Shown here: piece after piece, positions 54,548-63,814 of the stretch
Layout of the letters: the number at the start of each line of letters is the position of its first letter
Position numbering within the stretch: position 1 is the first letter of the stretch
Assembly: GCA_004322015.1 (NCBI GenBank)
Contig: SCQT01000252.1
Span: 1-64,000 of the forward strand
Origin: Chitinophagaceae bacterium
Lineage (GTDB): Bacteria > Bacteroidota > Bacteroidia > Chitinophagales > Chitinophagaceae
Reading direction: 5' to 3'
Length of the DNA: 64,000 bases
Translations under genes and position numbers: made by a program
Notes under the pieces: model-generated
Databases searched by the model: none
Seen by the model: only the letters and a program-made list of their open reading frames with translations
What the model was told of the DNA's origin: nothing

Positions 54548-55475
54548 AAGCTTTGATAATAGCTTTCACCAGCCGGTGTCGTACTACATCATCCTCATCT
54601 AATTCCAGATGCCCGATACCATGGATATGCCTGAGCAGCCTGATAGCTTTTGCCAACCCCGACCTTTGGTTCTGCGGCAGATCAATCTGGGTCAAGTCCC
54701 CGGTAATAATTGCTTTAGCAGAGGGGCCGATGCGGGTCAGGAACATTTTCAACTGCAGATCGGTGGCGTTTTGCGCTTCGTCCAGGATGATAAAAGAATT
54801 ATCCAGCGTGCGTCCGCGCATATAGGCTAAAGGTGCAATTTCTATGACGCGAGTGGCCATATAATAACTCAGTTTATCAGCAGGTATCATATCGTCTAAC
54901 GCATCATATAAGGGGCGCAGATAAGGATCAATTTTTTCCTTTAAGTCGCCCGGAAGAAAGCCTAAGCTTTCACCGGCTTCCACTGCGGGCCGCGTCAGGA
55001 TGATTTTCCTTACCGCTTTATTTTTTAATGCACGCACGGCAATGGCCACGGCAGTATAAGTTTTGCCTGTTCCCGCAGGGCCTACCGCAAACACAATGTC
55101 ATTTTCACCGGCTAATGAAACTAATCTTTTCTGGTTCGGCGTGCGGGCACGGACCACGCGCGCATTAGGCCCATAGACCAGGATCTCATTCTCTTCCTTT
55201 TCCCCAAACCCATCCATGATTTGTCCATCACTTAAAATCTGTTCGAAATAATTAGAACTGATATGCCCGTTTCGCTCCAGATATTTGATAACCTGATTAA
55301 TCTTTTCCCCTGCCATTTCTATTTCCTCCGGTGCACCGGAAAGCTTGATCTGTGTTCCGCGTGAAAGGATTTTCAGCAACGGGAATTTTTTCTTTAAAAT
55401 ATCTAATTTTCCATTGTTAACTCCGAAAAATTCAATCGGATTAACATTTTCTAAATGAATGATTGTTTCAGTCAA
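54495..55475 (-). CDS. PhoH-family ATPase
   Basis: A 326-aa protein. Walker A is GPAGTGKTYTA (near residue 135), Walker B IILDEAQNAT, and further marks are LTRPAVEAGESLGFLPGDL and ITGDLTQIDLP. The N-terminal ~100 residues form a KH-like RNA-binding part (IKLSGAPEEIEMAGEKI). PhoH proteins are ATPases linked with RNA metabolism and often pair with YbeY; no ybeY is seen nearby. Confidence 0.95.
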   Translation of the reverse strand: MTETIIHLENVNPIEFFGVNNGKLDILKKKFPLLKILSRGTQIKLSGAPEEIEMAGEKINQVIKYLERNGHISSNYFEQILSDGQIMDGFGEKEENEILVYGPNARVVRARTPNQKRLVSLAGENDIVFAVGPAGTGKTYTAVAIAVRALKNKAVRKIILTRPAVEAGESLGFLPGDLKEKIDPYLRPLYDALDDMIPADKLSYYMATRVIEIAPLAYMRGRTLDNSFIILDEAQNATDLQLKMFLTRIGPSAKAIITGDLTQIDLPQNQRSGLAKAIRLLRHIHGIGHLELDEDDVVRHRLVKAIIKAYDKDKDHEMQHSHKIEH

Positions 55476-55563
55476 TGTATGTGTTTTTGTTTTTTACAAT
55501 TGATAACCTGTAAAAGTTTTCCGCTTTCGGAAAATGATCCATGAGAAATCCGTCAAGGGCAAT

Positions 55564-56232
55564 TCAGGGTTTTGTACAAAGGCTTAGTTTCTTAATGACT
55601 TTTCGGGGGTCTTTTGCACTGAAAACCGTATTACCGGCAATCAATACGTCAGCGCCGGCATCTATGATTTCTTTGGCATTATCCAGGGTAACCCCGCCGT
55701 CAATTTCTATCAGCGTGGATACTCCTCTTTCATTAATCAGGTTTCTCAATTCCTGTATTTTGGTAAAAGAATGATGAATAAAAGTTTGTCCCCCAAATCC
55801 CGGATTTACAGTCATTACACAAACCGTATCAATATCCTGAAGGATGTCCTGCAAGGAATAAACCGGAGTGTGCGGATTAATAGCCACGCCCGTTTTCATC
55901 CCCAATGCTTTGATCTGCTGCAAATTGCTGTGCAGATGCGGGCAGGCTTCTATGTGCACAATGAGATGATCTGCCCCTGCCTTCCTGAAGGCTTCGGCAT
56001 ATTTTTCCGGTTCTAAGATCATCAGGTGAACATCCAAAGGTTTTTTAGACACTTTTTTTATATCCCTGATCACCGGTAACCCAAAGCTGATATTGGGAAC
56101 AAAACGCCCGTCCATCACATCCAGATGCAGCCAGGCGGCGTCGCTTTCATCTACCATTTTAACCGCCTTGCCCACCTCTAAGAAATTGGCGGCTAAGAGA
56201 GAGGGCGCAATCATGACTTTTTTCTGTGGCAA
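55564..56232 (-). CDS. rpe: Ribulose-phosphate 3-epimerase
   Basis: A 222-aa TIM-barrel enzyme of the pentose phosphate pathway: IAPSLLAANF, WLHLDVMDGRFVPNISFG (His and Asp of the metal site), DVHLMI, VMTVNPGFGGQTFI and EIDGGVTLDNA. It interconverts ribulose-5-phosphate and xylulose-5-phosphate. Normal length, with no oddities. Confidence 0.97.
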   Translation of the reverse strand: MPQKKVMIAPSLLAANFLEVGKAVKMVDESDAAWLHLDVMDGRFVPNISFGLPVIRDIKKVSKKPLDVHLMILEPEKYAEAFRKAGADHLIVHIEACPHLHSNLQQIKALGMKTGVAINPHTPVYSLQDILQDIDTVCVMTVNPGFGGQTFIHHSFTKIQELRNLINERGVSTLIEIDGGVTLDNAKEIIDAGADVLIAGNTVFSAKDPRKVIKKLSLCTKP

Positions 56233-56263
56233 GGGAAATTTATTTTAAGAGTTAGTATTGGTA

Positions 56264-57307
56264 TTATTTTTTTTTCAAACGTGCCAAAGCGGCTTTTGCT
56301 TCCGCATTGGTACTTTTCAAATCCAGTGCATTTTCATAATCGTTGATCGCCGCTTTGATGTTATTGAGCTTTTCAAAACATAATCCCCGATGATAAAATG
56401 CTTCCGAACTCGTCGGGCTGATCTGGGTAGCTAAGTTATAAACTTTTAAGGCATCCTGCCAGTCATTTTCATTTTCATAAATTTTTCCCAGATTCAGATA
56501 GGCATCTACATAGAATGCGTCCCGCGCGATACAAGCCTTATAAGCATTGGTTGCTTTTCGCGGTTCGTTTTTTTGCATGTAATACAATCCGATACAAAAC
56601 AACGGCTCTCCCTGGGTCGTATCAGCCGCTTTCGCCCGTTCGTAATACTGTAATGCGCTATCCTGATGATGCCTCAGCAGCAGGTCTCCCATAGCCATCA
56701 GCGCGTCATAATCATTTGGGGCCAGATCTACCGCCTTTTTCATGAGCACGAGCGATTTAACAGTATCTTTCAGCGCTTCATAAGCCTGTGATTGTATGCC
56801 ATAAGCCCGTGCTATATGCGGATCTATTTTTAACAAAGTATCCGTCTCCCGGATAGTACCCTCATAATCTTTTTGATTGTATAAGCTAAAGCTTAACTGA
56901 AGACGTGCCATCAGGTTTTTTGGATCCAACTGCAGCGCTTTTTTAAATGCGTTGGCAGCATGCGGAAAATTGTTTTCTGTAATTTGTATTTCACCTAAAG
57001 CGATGTAAAAATCAACCCGCATAGGGTCCAGATCAATGGCTTTCTGAATATCCTTTCCTGCCAGTGCATATTCTTTCATGACATAAAGCATACCGCCTCT
57101 TTCAAAATAAAGATTGGAGCTATCGGGAAACTGACGGATAGAATCGGTTATTTTTTTCAACCTGTCTGATTGAAACAAAGAATCTGAATTTTGTGCAGGT
57201 ACTGTTTCAGAATGAGCGTTTTTGTCAGGATGGTGACATGCTGCAAACCAACCTAAAGCCGGCAGCATGAACAGGATATATTTGACTAACAGCCCTCTCT
57301 TTCTCAT
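56264..57307 (-). CDS. TPR-repeat lipoprotein
   Basis: A 347-aa protein with a lipobox at Cys24 (LGWFAACHH). Residues ~55-345 form about eight tetratricopeptide repeats, such as SNLYFERGGMLYVMKEYALA and AYLNLGKIYENENDWQDAL. TPR proteins carry other proteins or help build complexes; here presumably in the periplasm. A -7 box (57313-57320) lies only a few nt before the ATG. Confidence 0.9.
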   Translation of the reverse strand: MRKRGLLVKYILFMLPALGWFAACHHPDKNAHSETVPAQNSDSLFQSDRLKKITDSIRQFPDSSNLYFERGGMLYVMKEYALAGKDIQKAIDLDPMRVDFYIALGEIQITENNFPHAANAFKKALQLDPKNLMARLQLSFSLYNQKDYEGTIRETDTLLKIDPHIARAYGIQSQAYEALKDTVKSLVLMKKAVDLAPNDYDALMAMGDLLLRHHQDSALQYYERAKAADTTQGEPLFCIGLYYMQKNEPRKATNAYKACIARDAFYVDAYLNLGKIYENENDWQDALKVYNLATQISPTSSEAFYHRGLCFEKLNNIKAAINDYENALDLKSTNAEAKAALARLKKK

Positions 57308-57312
57308 TGGGG

Positions 57313-57320
57313 CAAAGGTA
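57313..57320 (-). promoter_or_regulatory. Candidate -7 box TACCTTTG, nearly leaderless, for the TPR gene
   Basis: The minus strand reads TACCTTTG, fitting TAnnTTTG. It ends 5 nt from the ATG at 57307, so transcription would begin at or next to the start codon. No -33 was assigned. Confidence 0.35.
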
Positions 57321-57493
57321 AGCCATAAAGGAGATTAGTTATATAAAAGTAACCTGAAGGAAAAGGGGTATTTCTCATGGATTACGGGGTTTACAGGGAA
57401 TAACAGGATTCCAAAATGTGCGATAAATTAAGGATTTAAAATAAAGACAGGTCTCCTCGGCAAATATTTTATTCGATATTCAGTGGTTATAAA

Positions 57494-58414
57494 TTATTGT
57501 CTCGTTAAATACATTTCATCTTTCGGAAGATTGATAATAACGGTAAATTGTTTCCACACATCAGCTCCGATAGCGCCGGCAATTTCTTTGCCGGGGGCCG
57601 TATCATTCACTTTGGCAGAATATAAGGTGGATACCCGGGACAACTTATAATTGCCAATTCCGAAAGAAGGGACAGTGCATTCCGTGTAAGTCACCGGTTG
57701 CAGCAGATCCTGGCGGGTGATCGTTCCTGAAACGGAGAGTGCATTATTCAGCGAATATTTTTGAATGTATTTTCCATTCAGCAGCAATCCGAAATTGCCG
57801 CCGGTGATCACATGATAAGTGGAAGTGAACGGCTGACCCTGATCATTGACAAGGGTTCCTTCCACAGTAGGGGTACTAAAATTCATTCCTAATTTCAATA
57901 CCTCTCCCCCCGGCGGATAATGAAAAAATCCACTGCGGTAAATACTCATTTCTTTTTTTTGAAAATCTATTTTTACAATATATCTTTTCAACAGATCATA
58001 TCCTAATACACCATCCACGGAAATACCCTCAAAGGCTGCGTTTGATAATCCTTCTAAATAAAACTCAGGGTAAGGTATGCTGACAGTCCCTATATCCATC
58101 GTGTTGGCCTGCACCTCAGGCACATAAGTCATCTCATTGCTCCACCCGCTTAATCCTGCATCTGTTTTTCCTTTTAATCCCAGTGAGCTTGCTATGTGCA
58201 GGGAAAGCAGGTTTATTTCACAGCCGCTGTCGAATAAAAAATATAGCGTATCCTTACCGTGATTTATAGTGACAGGAATTAAAATCTGTGATCCGTCAAA
58301 GCGGAAGTGGATAACTGCCAAGGGCTTTTCGGGGCGGGAACGCTGGCTGTAAGCCAGCACCGGCGTCAGGAAAAGCAGGATTATCCAAAGTTTGCAAAAT
58401 TTATCTGAAAACAT
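57494..58414 (-). CDS. Retropepsin-like aspartic protease, exported
   Basis: A 306-aa protein with a signal peptide (LAYSQ). The first lobe has LFDSGCEINLLSLHIASSLGL with the DSG active-site triad, and the second has VITGGNFGLLLNGKYI, where the Asp is replaced. It is a paralog of the protein just upstream, sharing the domain order and ISVDGVLGYDLLKRYIVKID, but has no PDZ domain. Known bacterial retropepsins of this type are envelope proteases. Loss of one Asp means it may need a partner or be inactive. Confidence 0.85.
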   Translation of the reverse strand: MFSDKFCKLWIILLFLTPVLAYSQRSRPEKPLAVIHFRFDGSQILIPVTINHGKDTLYFLFDSGCEINLLSLHIASSLGLKGKTDAGLSGWSNEMTYVPEVQANTMDIGTVSIPYPEFYLEGLSNAAFEGISVDGVLGYDLLKRYIVKIDFQKKEMSIYRSGFFHYPPGGEVLKLGMNFSTPTVEGTLVNDQGQPFTSTYHVITGGNFGLLLNGKYIQKYSLNNALSVSGTITRQDLLQPVTYTECTVPSFGIGNYKLSRVSTLYSAKVNDTAPGKEIAGAIGADVWKQFTVIINLPKDEMYLTRQ

Positions 58415-58427
58415 CCGTTTAAGAACG

Positions 58428-59663
58428 CTATAAAATACTTTTTATTGGCATTTTAATATCATGTACGACACCTTCCCTCAAAATAATCATGTTTATTTTG
58501 CTGCCGGTGGCTTTTAGCTGTTCACGGTATTTTTGAATATTATTGCTGAAGTTATTACCGACGGCTAAAACCACATCTCCCGGCTTCACCCCCGATTTAT
58601 CTGCCGGTGAGTCTTTTGTAACATCGGTTATTACTACGTGCCCGTCAATGTAATACATGGCCATTCCGGTATAAGAATAATCAAAGGGATCATAGTAATG
58701 TGAGTTGGGGGTGATGTATATCTGATCTTCCGGATAATTGAGGGTTACGTCAAACCGTCTTAAGAGGTCATTGCCGATAAGCCCCCCCAGGAAAGGATAT
58801 GCGGTTACATTACTTACGTCATCAAACAAATAAGTGGGTACATTATGAAAATAATACTTGCCTAACTTCAATCCCTGGACAACGGTTTGAGTCATTTCTA
58901 TTTTTCCCGACAGGCCTTGTGCTTCACTTTTGACAAATTTATGACGGCGCTGATCGGGTTTACAGAAGATGCAACTGTCTTTTATGAATCTGTCTGAAAG
59001 CATCAGGCATAACCCTGCCCCCATATCAAAGTAATAACGGGTATGGATCACTTTCTTATTCCAGAGAGGAGCATTGATGACCGGGATGTTATGGATGAAC
59101 GGATGCAGCAATTCCCCCCCCACTCCATACCGGAAATGCCCGGGAGTATAAATGTATAACTTCATGCTGTCATAATTCATCTGCACGATATACCTGCTTA
59201 AAAAGCTATAGCCGATAATGCCATCTATTTTTACCCCATAAACAGAACTGATAAAATCATAATTGCTGATGTGAAAATTAAGGCTGTCCACTCTCAACCC
59301 CGGGAGCACAAGCGTATTATTTCCGGCAAAATACAGCGGACGGATCCCGCCGATCCCCCGGATAAATTCATCGGACGGGAGAGGCTTTAAACCTAACTGA
59401 ACACAGGTCATGGAGTCTAAAGAAATACCGCCGCTCCCTGAATCCAAAATGAAATTAAGCGTGTCGGGAAAGTTATCAATTTTAGCACGGACCACCACTA
59501 CTCCTCCGGTAAACTGAACGAAGGGAACTGCCGTAATGAATTTAGCAGGGGGGGCGAGCTTGTTGGATTCAACCGAAAGGCTTTTCTTCCCTGCGCCTCT
59601 GAATAATGCACAGGATGAAAAAATAAAGATTAACAGACATGCGGTAAAGCTCTGTATTTTCAT
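58428..59663 (-). CDS. Retropepsin-like aspartic protease with PDZ domain, lipoprotein
   Basis: A 411-aa protein with a lipobox at Cys18 (FIFSSC). Two retropepsin lobes: FILDSGSGGISLDSMTC (DSG) and YFDMGAGLCLMLSDRFI (DMG). A PDZ domain follows at about residues 330-405 (SPADKSGVKPGDVVLAVGN). Both lobes keep an Asp, unlike the smaller paralog, so this one is the better candidate for an active enzyme. The two genes are 13 nt apart and were probably formed by duplication. Confidence 0.87.
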   Translation of the reverse strand: MKIQSFTACLLIFIFSSCALFRGAGKKSLSVESNKLAPPAKFITAVPFVQFTGGVVVVRAKIDNFPDTLNFILDSGSGGISLDSMTCVQLGLKPLPSDEFIRGIGGIRPLYFAGNNTLVLPGLRVDSLNFHISNYDFISSVYGVKIDGIIGYSFLSRYIVQMNYDSMKLYIYTPGHFRYGVGGELLHPFIHNIPVINAPLWNKKVIHTRYYFDMGAGLCLMLSDRFIKDSCIFCKPDQRRHKFVKSEAQGLSGKIEMTQTVVQGLKLGKYYFHNVPTYLFDDVSNVTAYPFLGGLIGNDLLRRFDVTLNYPEDQIYITPNSHYYDPFDYSYTGMAMYYIDGHVVITDVTKDSPADKSGVKPGDVVLAVGNNFSNNIQKYREQLKATGSKINMIILREGVVHDIKMPIKSIL

Positions 59664-59808
59664 AGCATATTAATCTTTGCCAAAATACACCTTTTTCAAT
59701 CGCAAACCCCCTTTGGGACGATTTATTTTTGAGTAATTCCCGGGAACGTAACTGTTAAAAAAATGATAAGAGACAAAGCGATCCCGGGTGTGGCGGGCTA
59801 ATTTATAA

Positions 59809-59816
59809 TACTTTTG
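59809..59816 (+). promoter_or_regulatory. Candidate -7 box TACTTTTG for mqnC
   Basis: TACTTTTG fits TAnnTTTG, 37 nt before the ATG at 59854. No clear -33 element. Confidence 0.5.
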
Positions 59817-59853
59817 TTCCCAGCGTCCGAAAAAGGGCTAATTTGCGATCTAA

Positions 59854-60978
59854 ATGAACATAACCGGTCTATATAATAAAGCGCTTAATCTGGATTTTCT
59901 TACGCCGGAAGAAGGTGTGTATCTGTTTGAAAATGCACCGATGGCGGAATTGATGCAAATAGCCGATGAGCTTCGTAAGATTCAGGTTCCGCATGGTAAG
60001 GTAACCTGGCAAATAGACAGAAATGTAAACACCACCAATGTCTGTGTCGCCAATTGTAAATTCTGTAATTTTTACCGGATCCCCGGCCACCCGGAAGCCT
60101 ATATCACCAGTATTGACGAATACAAACGGAAAATAGAAGAAACCATCCGCTATGGCGGGGATCAGCTACTGATCCAGGGCGGTCATCATCCTGATCTGGG
60201 GCTTAGCTTTTATGTGAATATTTTTAAAGAGATAAAGCATCTCTTTCCTAATATAAAACTACATGCACTGGGTCCTCCCGAAGTGGCACATATCACCAAA
60301 CTGGAAAAAAGCACCCACGAAAAAGTATTGATTGCCTTAAGAGAAGCAGGTATGGACAGCCTGCCGGGCGCGGGCGCCGAAATATTAAATGACCGGGTCC
60401 GTCGCCTGGTGTCCAAAGGCAAATGCGGCGCACAGGAATGGCTCGATATTATGCGGACCGCACATAAGCTGCACATACCGACGTCGGCGACCATGATGTT
60501 CGGCCATGTGGAGACCGTATTGGAACGTTTTGAGCACTTGGCATCCATTCGCCGGGTGCAAAGTGAAAAGCCGGGAGATGCCAAAGGATTTACCGCATTC
60601 ATTCCCTGGACCTTCCAGGATGTGGATACCACGCTGGCCAAGATCCGCGGAGTACACAATTTAGTTACGGGAGAAGAATATGTAAGGATGATCGCCATGT
60701 GCAGGATCATGCTGCCCAATATTAAAAATATTCAGGCATCCTGGCTTACGGTGGGGAAAAGGATAGCACAACTGTGCCTGCATGCGGGAGCCAATGATTT
60801 CGGTTCTATTATGATTGAAGAAAATGTGGTCAGCGCGGCAGGCGCACCATACAGGTTTACTTATAAAACCATACAGGACGCCATACGGGAAGCCGGATTT
60901 GAACCGCAACTCCGGACACAGCAATACGAATTCAGAGAAATACCGGAAAATATTGAAGAACAAGTGATCAATTATTAA
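59854..60978 (+). CDS. mqnC: Cyclic dehypoxanthinyl futalosine synthase
   Basis: A 374-aa radical SAM enzyme with the CX3CX2C cluster site CVANCKFC (Cys64, Cys68, Cys71). It has GGDQLLIQGGHHPDLGLSFY, HALGPPEVAHI, AGMDSLPGAGAEIL and FIPWTFQ, the landmarks of MqnC. It closes the ring of dehypoxanthine futalosine in the futalosine route to menaquinone. MqnE, the sister enzyme, differs at these motifs. The other mqn genes are outside the window. Confidence 0.95.
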   Translation: MNITGLYNKALNLDFLTPEEGVYLFENAPMAELMQIADELRKIQVPHGKVTWQIDRNVNTTNVCVANCKFCNFYRIPGHPEAYITSIDEYKRKIEETIRYGGDQLLIQGGHHPDLGLSFYVNIFKEIKHLFPNIKLHALGPPEVAHITKLEKSTHEKVLIALREAGMDSLPGAGAEILNDRVRRLVSKGKCGAQEWLDIMRTAHKLHIPTSATMMFGHVETVLERFEHLASIRRVQSEKPGDAKGFTAFIPWTFQDVDTTLAKIRGVHNLVTGEEYVRMIAMCRIMLPNIKNIQASWLTVGKRIAQLCLHAGANDFGSIMIEENVVSAAGAPYRFTYKTIQDAIREAGFEPQLRTQQYEFREIPENIEEQVINY

Positions 60979-61045
60979 AAGATCCGTTCCATGTTTCAGA
61001 AGTTTCAGGTCTGATGCTAACATGAAAAGTAAGTTTTATTCATTT

Positions 61046-61087
61046 GGCTGCGGAAACACGAAGTCTCTAAGGGTCACAAATTCTTTG
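61046..61087. repeat. Possible partial copy of the CACTAAGGCACAAAG palindrome (copy C)
   Basis: The text AACACGAAGTCTCTAAGGGT followed by CACAAATTCTTTG resembles the left arm wording of copies A (13970) and B (22549), with CACAAA paired loosely to TTTG. It is degraded and the call is weak. Confidence 0.3.
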
Positions 61088-61124
61088 AAAACATATATTT
61101 TATATCACCAAAATCAATTATTTT

Positions 61125-63749
61125 ATGCGTGTAAAGTTTTCACCAAAAAGCCTCTTATTGGTTTGCTTCTGCTTCATCAGTATAATGGCGATGAGCCAGG
61201 ATCAGCAGAGCAAACCGGTATATGATGCTCATCTGTTGTGGGCTCCGGGATTTTATCCGAATTACGGAAATGTATATCGCAGCGCCAATGGAGCGCCGGG
61301 ACCTCAATACTGGCAAAACAGCGCTGATTACAAAATCGCCTGTACACTGGATACTACTGACAAACGTTTAACCGGATCCGTTACCATCACTTACAAAAAT
61401 AACAGCCCTGATAATCTGCGATTCCTGTGGTTGCAAATGGATCAGAATATTTATCGCGAGGATTCACGCAGTGAAGCTACCCAGCCTGTTTCCGGCGGAC
61501 GCTTTGCCAATAAGGCTTTTACCAAAGGGTATGAATTAAAGTCTGTGACTATTGGTGAAAACGGAAAGACCGCCAAAGCAGATTATATTGTCAATGATAC
61601 CCGCATGCAAATCAGACTTAAGACGCCTTTAAAAGCAAAAGGCAGTGTTATTCAGATACGTATTGATTATGCTTTCAAAATCCCGCAATATGGCACCGAC
61701 CGTATGGGAAGATTAGATACTAAAAACGGATGGATTTACGAAATAGCGCAATGGTATCCGCGTATGGAAGTTTTTGATGACAGGGAAGGATGGAATACGA
61801 TCCCTTATCTGGGTGCAGGAGAGTTTTATTTAGAGTATGGGAATATTGATTACACTATTACTGCTCCCGCCAACATGATCGTAGTTGGTTCAGGAAAATT
61901 AATGAATCCTGATCAGGTGCTGACAGCTACGGAGCGGAAGCATCTGGCAGAAGCTGCCAACAGCGATAAAACAGTTTTTATCCGCACTGCAGACGAAGTT
62001 ACGGATCCTAATTCACGCCCGCAAAAAGGAATGCTGACCTGGCATTTCCTTTGTGAAAAGACGCGCGATGTATCCTGGGCTGCCTCTAAAGCTTTCATCT
62101 GGGATGCCGCCAGGGTCAACCTTCCCAATGGCAGGAAATGTCTGGCACAATCCGTGTATCCGGTGGAAAGCGCCGGGAATGATGCCTGGGGACGTTCTAC
62201 GGAATTTACCAAAGCCTGTCTCGAATTTTATTCCCGTTACCTGCATTATTCCTTTACCTATCCCACCGCTACCAATGTAGCCGGAAATGTACATGGTATG
62301 GAATATCCCGGTATTGTTTTCTGCGGATATCAAAGCCGGGGCGAAGGCTTATGGGGCGTCACGATACATGAATTCGGACACAACTGGTTCCCAATGCTGG
62401 TAGGCAGCAATGAACGAAAATACCCGTTCATGGACGAAGGCTTTAATACCTTTATCAATGGTGTGTGCACTAAGTCGTTTAACAATGGTGAATTCTATCA
62501 TAAAGAAAATTCACATAATGATGCTTATATGTTCAGCGAAGGAATGGATCCTATCATGACTATTCCCGATGTAACCAAATCCTATAACCTGGGCATTAAT
62601 GCGTATGCTAAACCGGCATTAGGATTAAATCTCTTAAGGAATGTCATCTTAGGTAAAGACCGTTTTGATTATGCATTCCAGACCTATGTAAATCGCTGGG
62701 TTTACAAACACCCCAGTCCCTGGGATTTTTTCCACACCATTGAGAATGCTGCCGGAGAGGATCTGGCGTGGTTCTGGAGAGAATGGTTCTTTACGAACGA
62801 TAAATTGGATCAGGCGGTGACCGGCGTGAAATATGTGGAGGATGATCCGTCCAAAGGATCGCTGATCACTATTGAGAACCTGGATAAAATGGCATTGCCT
62901 GCTATTATTGAGGTAAAAGAAAGCAACGGGAAAGACAGTACCTTCACTTTACCCGTAGAGATATGGCAACGTGGCGCTGTGTGGACCTTCAAATATCCAT
63001 CCACGAGCGACCTGGCTGAAGTGATATTAGACCCGAATAATGAATTACCCGATATCAATACTGACAATAATATCTGGCAGCCGGAAGTAAAGAAAGCTAT
63101 TCCGGCCGGAGTTTCGGCCAACAGTGTGATAGAAATATACCTGACTGCGATCGGCGGTAAAGAAAAACTGGAATCCGTGAAAGATCTTTCTATTTCCGCA
63201 GGAGGAAATGTACAGGGACAGAATATTGTTTTCCACCGGGAATATAAACTGCCCGATAAGTATAAATTAGAAGTGCAATTACCGGATATGAACATGGTTG
63301 CCACTAAATTATTAATTAACGGAGACAGCATCAGTATGCAAAATATGGGAAGAACGGTTCCCGTAAATGATGAAATGAGGCAACATTTTAAAGACGTAAT
63401 GGATATTTTTCCGGAGTTGCAATATCTGAACGGGAAATATAAGCTGGATCTGGACGATATCGTCCCTGTGAATGGCAGCGATGCTTACGAACTGAAAATA
63501 ACGGATCCTTCCGGTAATGTAACCACTAACTACTATGATGTAAAGACGGGGTTAAAAGTAAAAGAGTTAACCCAGGCCGTGGGGCAGGGCGGAGCGACTA
63601 ACAGCACCGTTACCTACTCTAACTATGAAGATACGGATGGCATAAAATTCCCTTATACCATGACTACAGATGCGGGTGGCATGACCATAGAGCTGAAGGT
63701 GAAAGAGATCAAAGTAAACAGCAATATTCCTGACAGTGATTTTCAGTAG
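61125..63749 (+). CDS. M1-family zinc metallopeptidase with C-terminal LolA-like domain
   Basis: An 874-aa exported protein with a signal peptide (SIMAMSQ). The N-terminal beta domain of M1 peptidases precedes the catalytic zinc site HEFGHNW (His415, Glu416, His419) with the third ligand Glu438 in MDEGFN, the exact HEXXH-x18-E spacing. The exopeptidase motif region reads [13 protein letters not shown], not GAMEN, so substrate choice may differ. From ~residue 665 a second domain ([20 protein letters not shown] and following beta strands) looks like the LolA-like fold seen in Bacteroidota lipid- or peptide-binding proteins. Confidence 0.88.
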   Translation: MRVKFSPKSLLLVCFCFISIMAMSQDQQSKPVYDAHLLWAPGFYPNYGNVYRSANGAPGPQYWQNSADYKIACTLDTTDKRLTGSVTITYKNNSPDNLRFLWLQMDQNIYREDSRSEATQPVSGGRFANKAFTKGYELKSVTIGENGKTAKADYIVNDTRMQIRLKTPLKAKGSVIQIRIDYAFKIPQYGTDRMGRLDTKNGWIYEIAQWYPRMEVFDDREGWNTIPYLGAGEFYLEYGNIDYTITAPANMIVVGSGKLMNPDQVLTATERKHLAEAANSDKTVFIRTADEVTDPNSRPQKGMLTWHFLCEKTRDVSWAASKAFIWDAARVNLPNGRKCLAQSVYPVESAGNDAWGRSTEFTKACLEFYSRYLHYSFTYPTATNVAGNVHGMEYPGIVFCGYQSRGEGLWGVTIHEFGHNWFPMLVGSNERKYPFMDEGFNTFINGVCTKSFNNGEFYHKENSHNDAYMFSEGMDPIMTIPDVTKSYNLGINAYAKPALGLNLLRNVILGKDRFDYAFQTYVNRWVYKHPSPWDFFHTIENAAGEDLAWFWREWFFTNDKLDQAVTGVKYVEDDPSKGSLITIENLDKMALPAIIEVKESNGKDSTFTLPVEIWQRGAVWTFKYPSTSDLAEVILDPNNELPDINTDNNIWQPEVKKAIPAGVSANSVIEIYLTAIGGKEKLESVKDLSISAGGNVQGQNIVFHREYKLPDKYKLEVQLPDMNMVATKLLINGDSISMQNMGRTVPVNDEMRQHFKDVMDIFPELQYLNGKYKLDLDDIVPVNGSDAYELKITDPSGNVTTNYYDVKTGLKVKELTQAVGQGGATNSTVTYSNYEDTDGIKFPYTMTTDAGGMTIELKVKEIKVNSNIPDSDFQ

Positions 63750-63770
63750 TAGCTATTCAACTGTTTTGTA

Positions 63771-63808
63771 CAAGAACCCTCGTCGTTTGATGGGGGTTTT
63801 GTATTTTT
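63771..63808 (+). terminator. Intrinsic terminator after the M1 peptidase gene
   Basis: ACCCTC and GGGGGT pair around the loop GTCGTTTGAT, followed by TTTGTATTTTT. It lies 22 nt after the stop of the M1 gene and just before the next start codon at 63815. Confidence 0.6.
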
Positions 63809-63814
63809 AACGGC

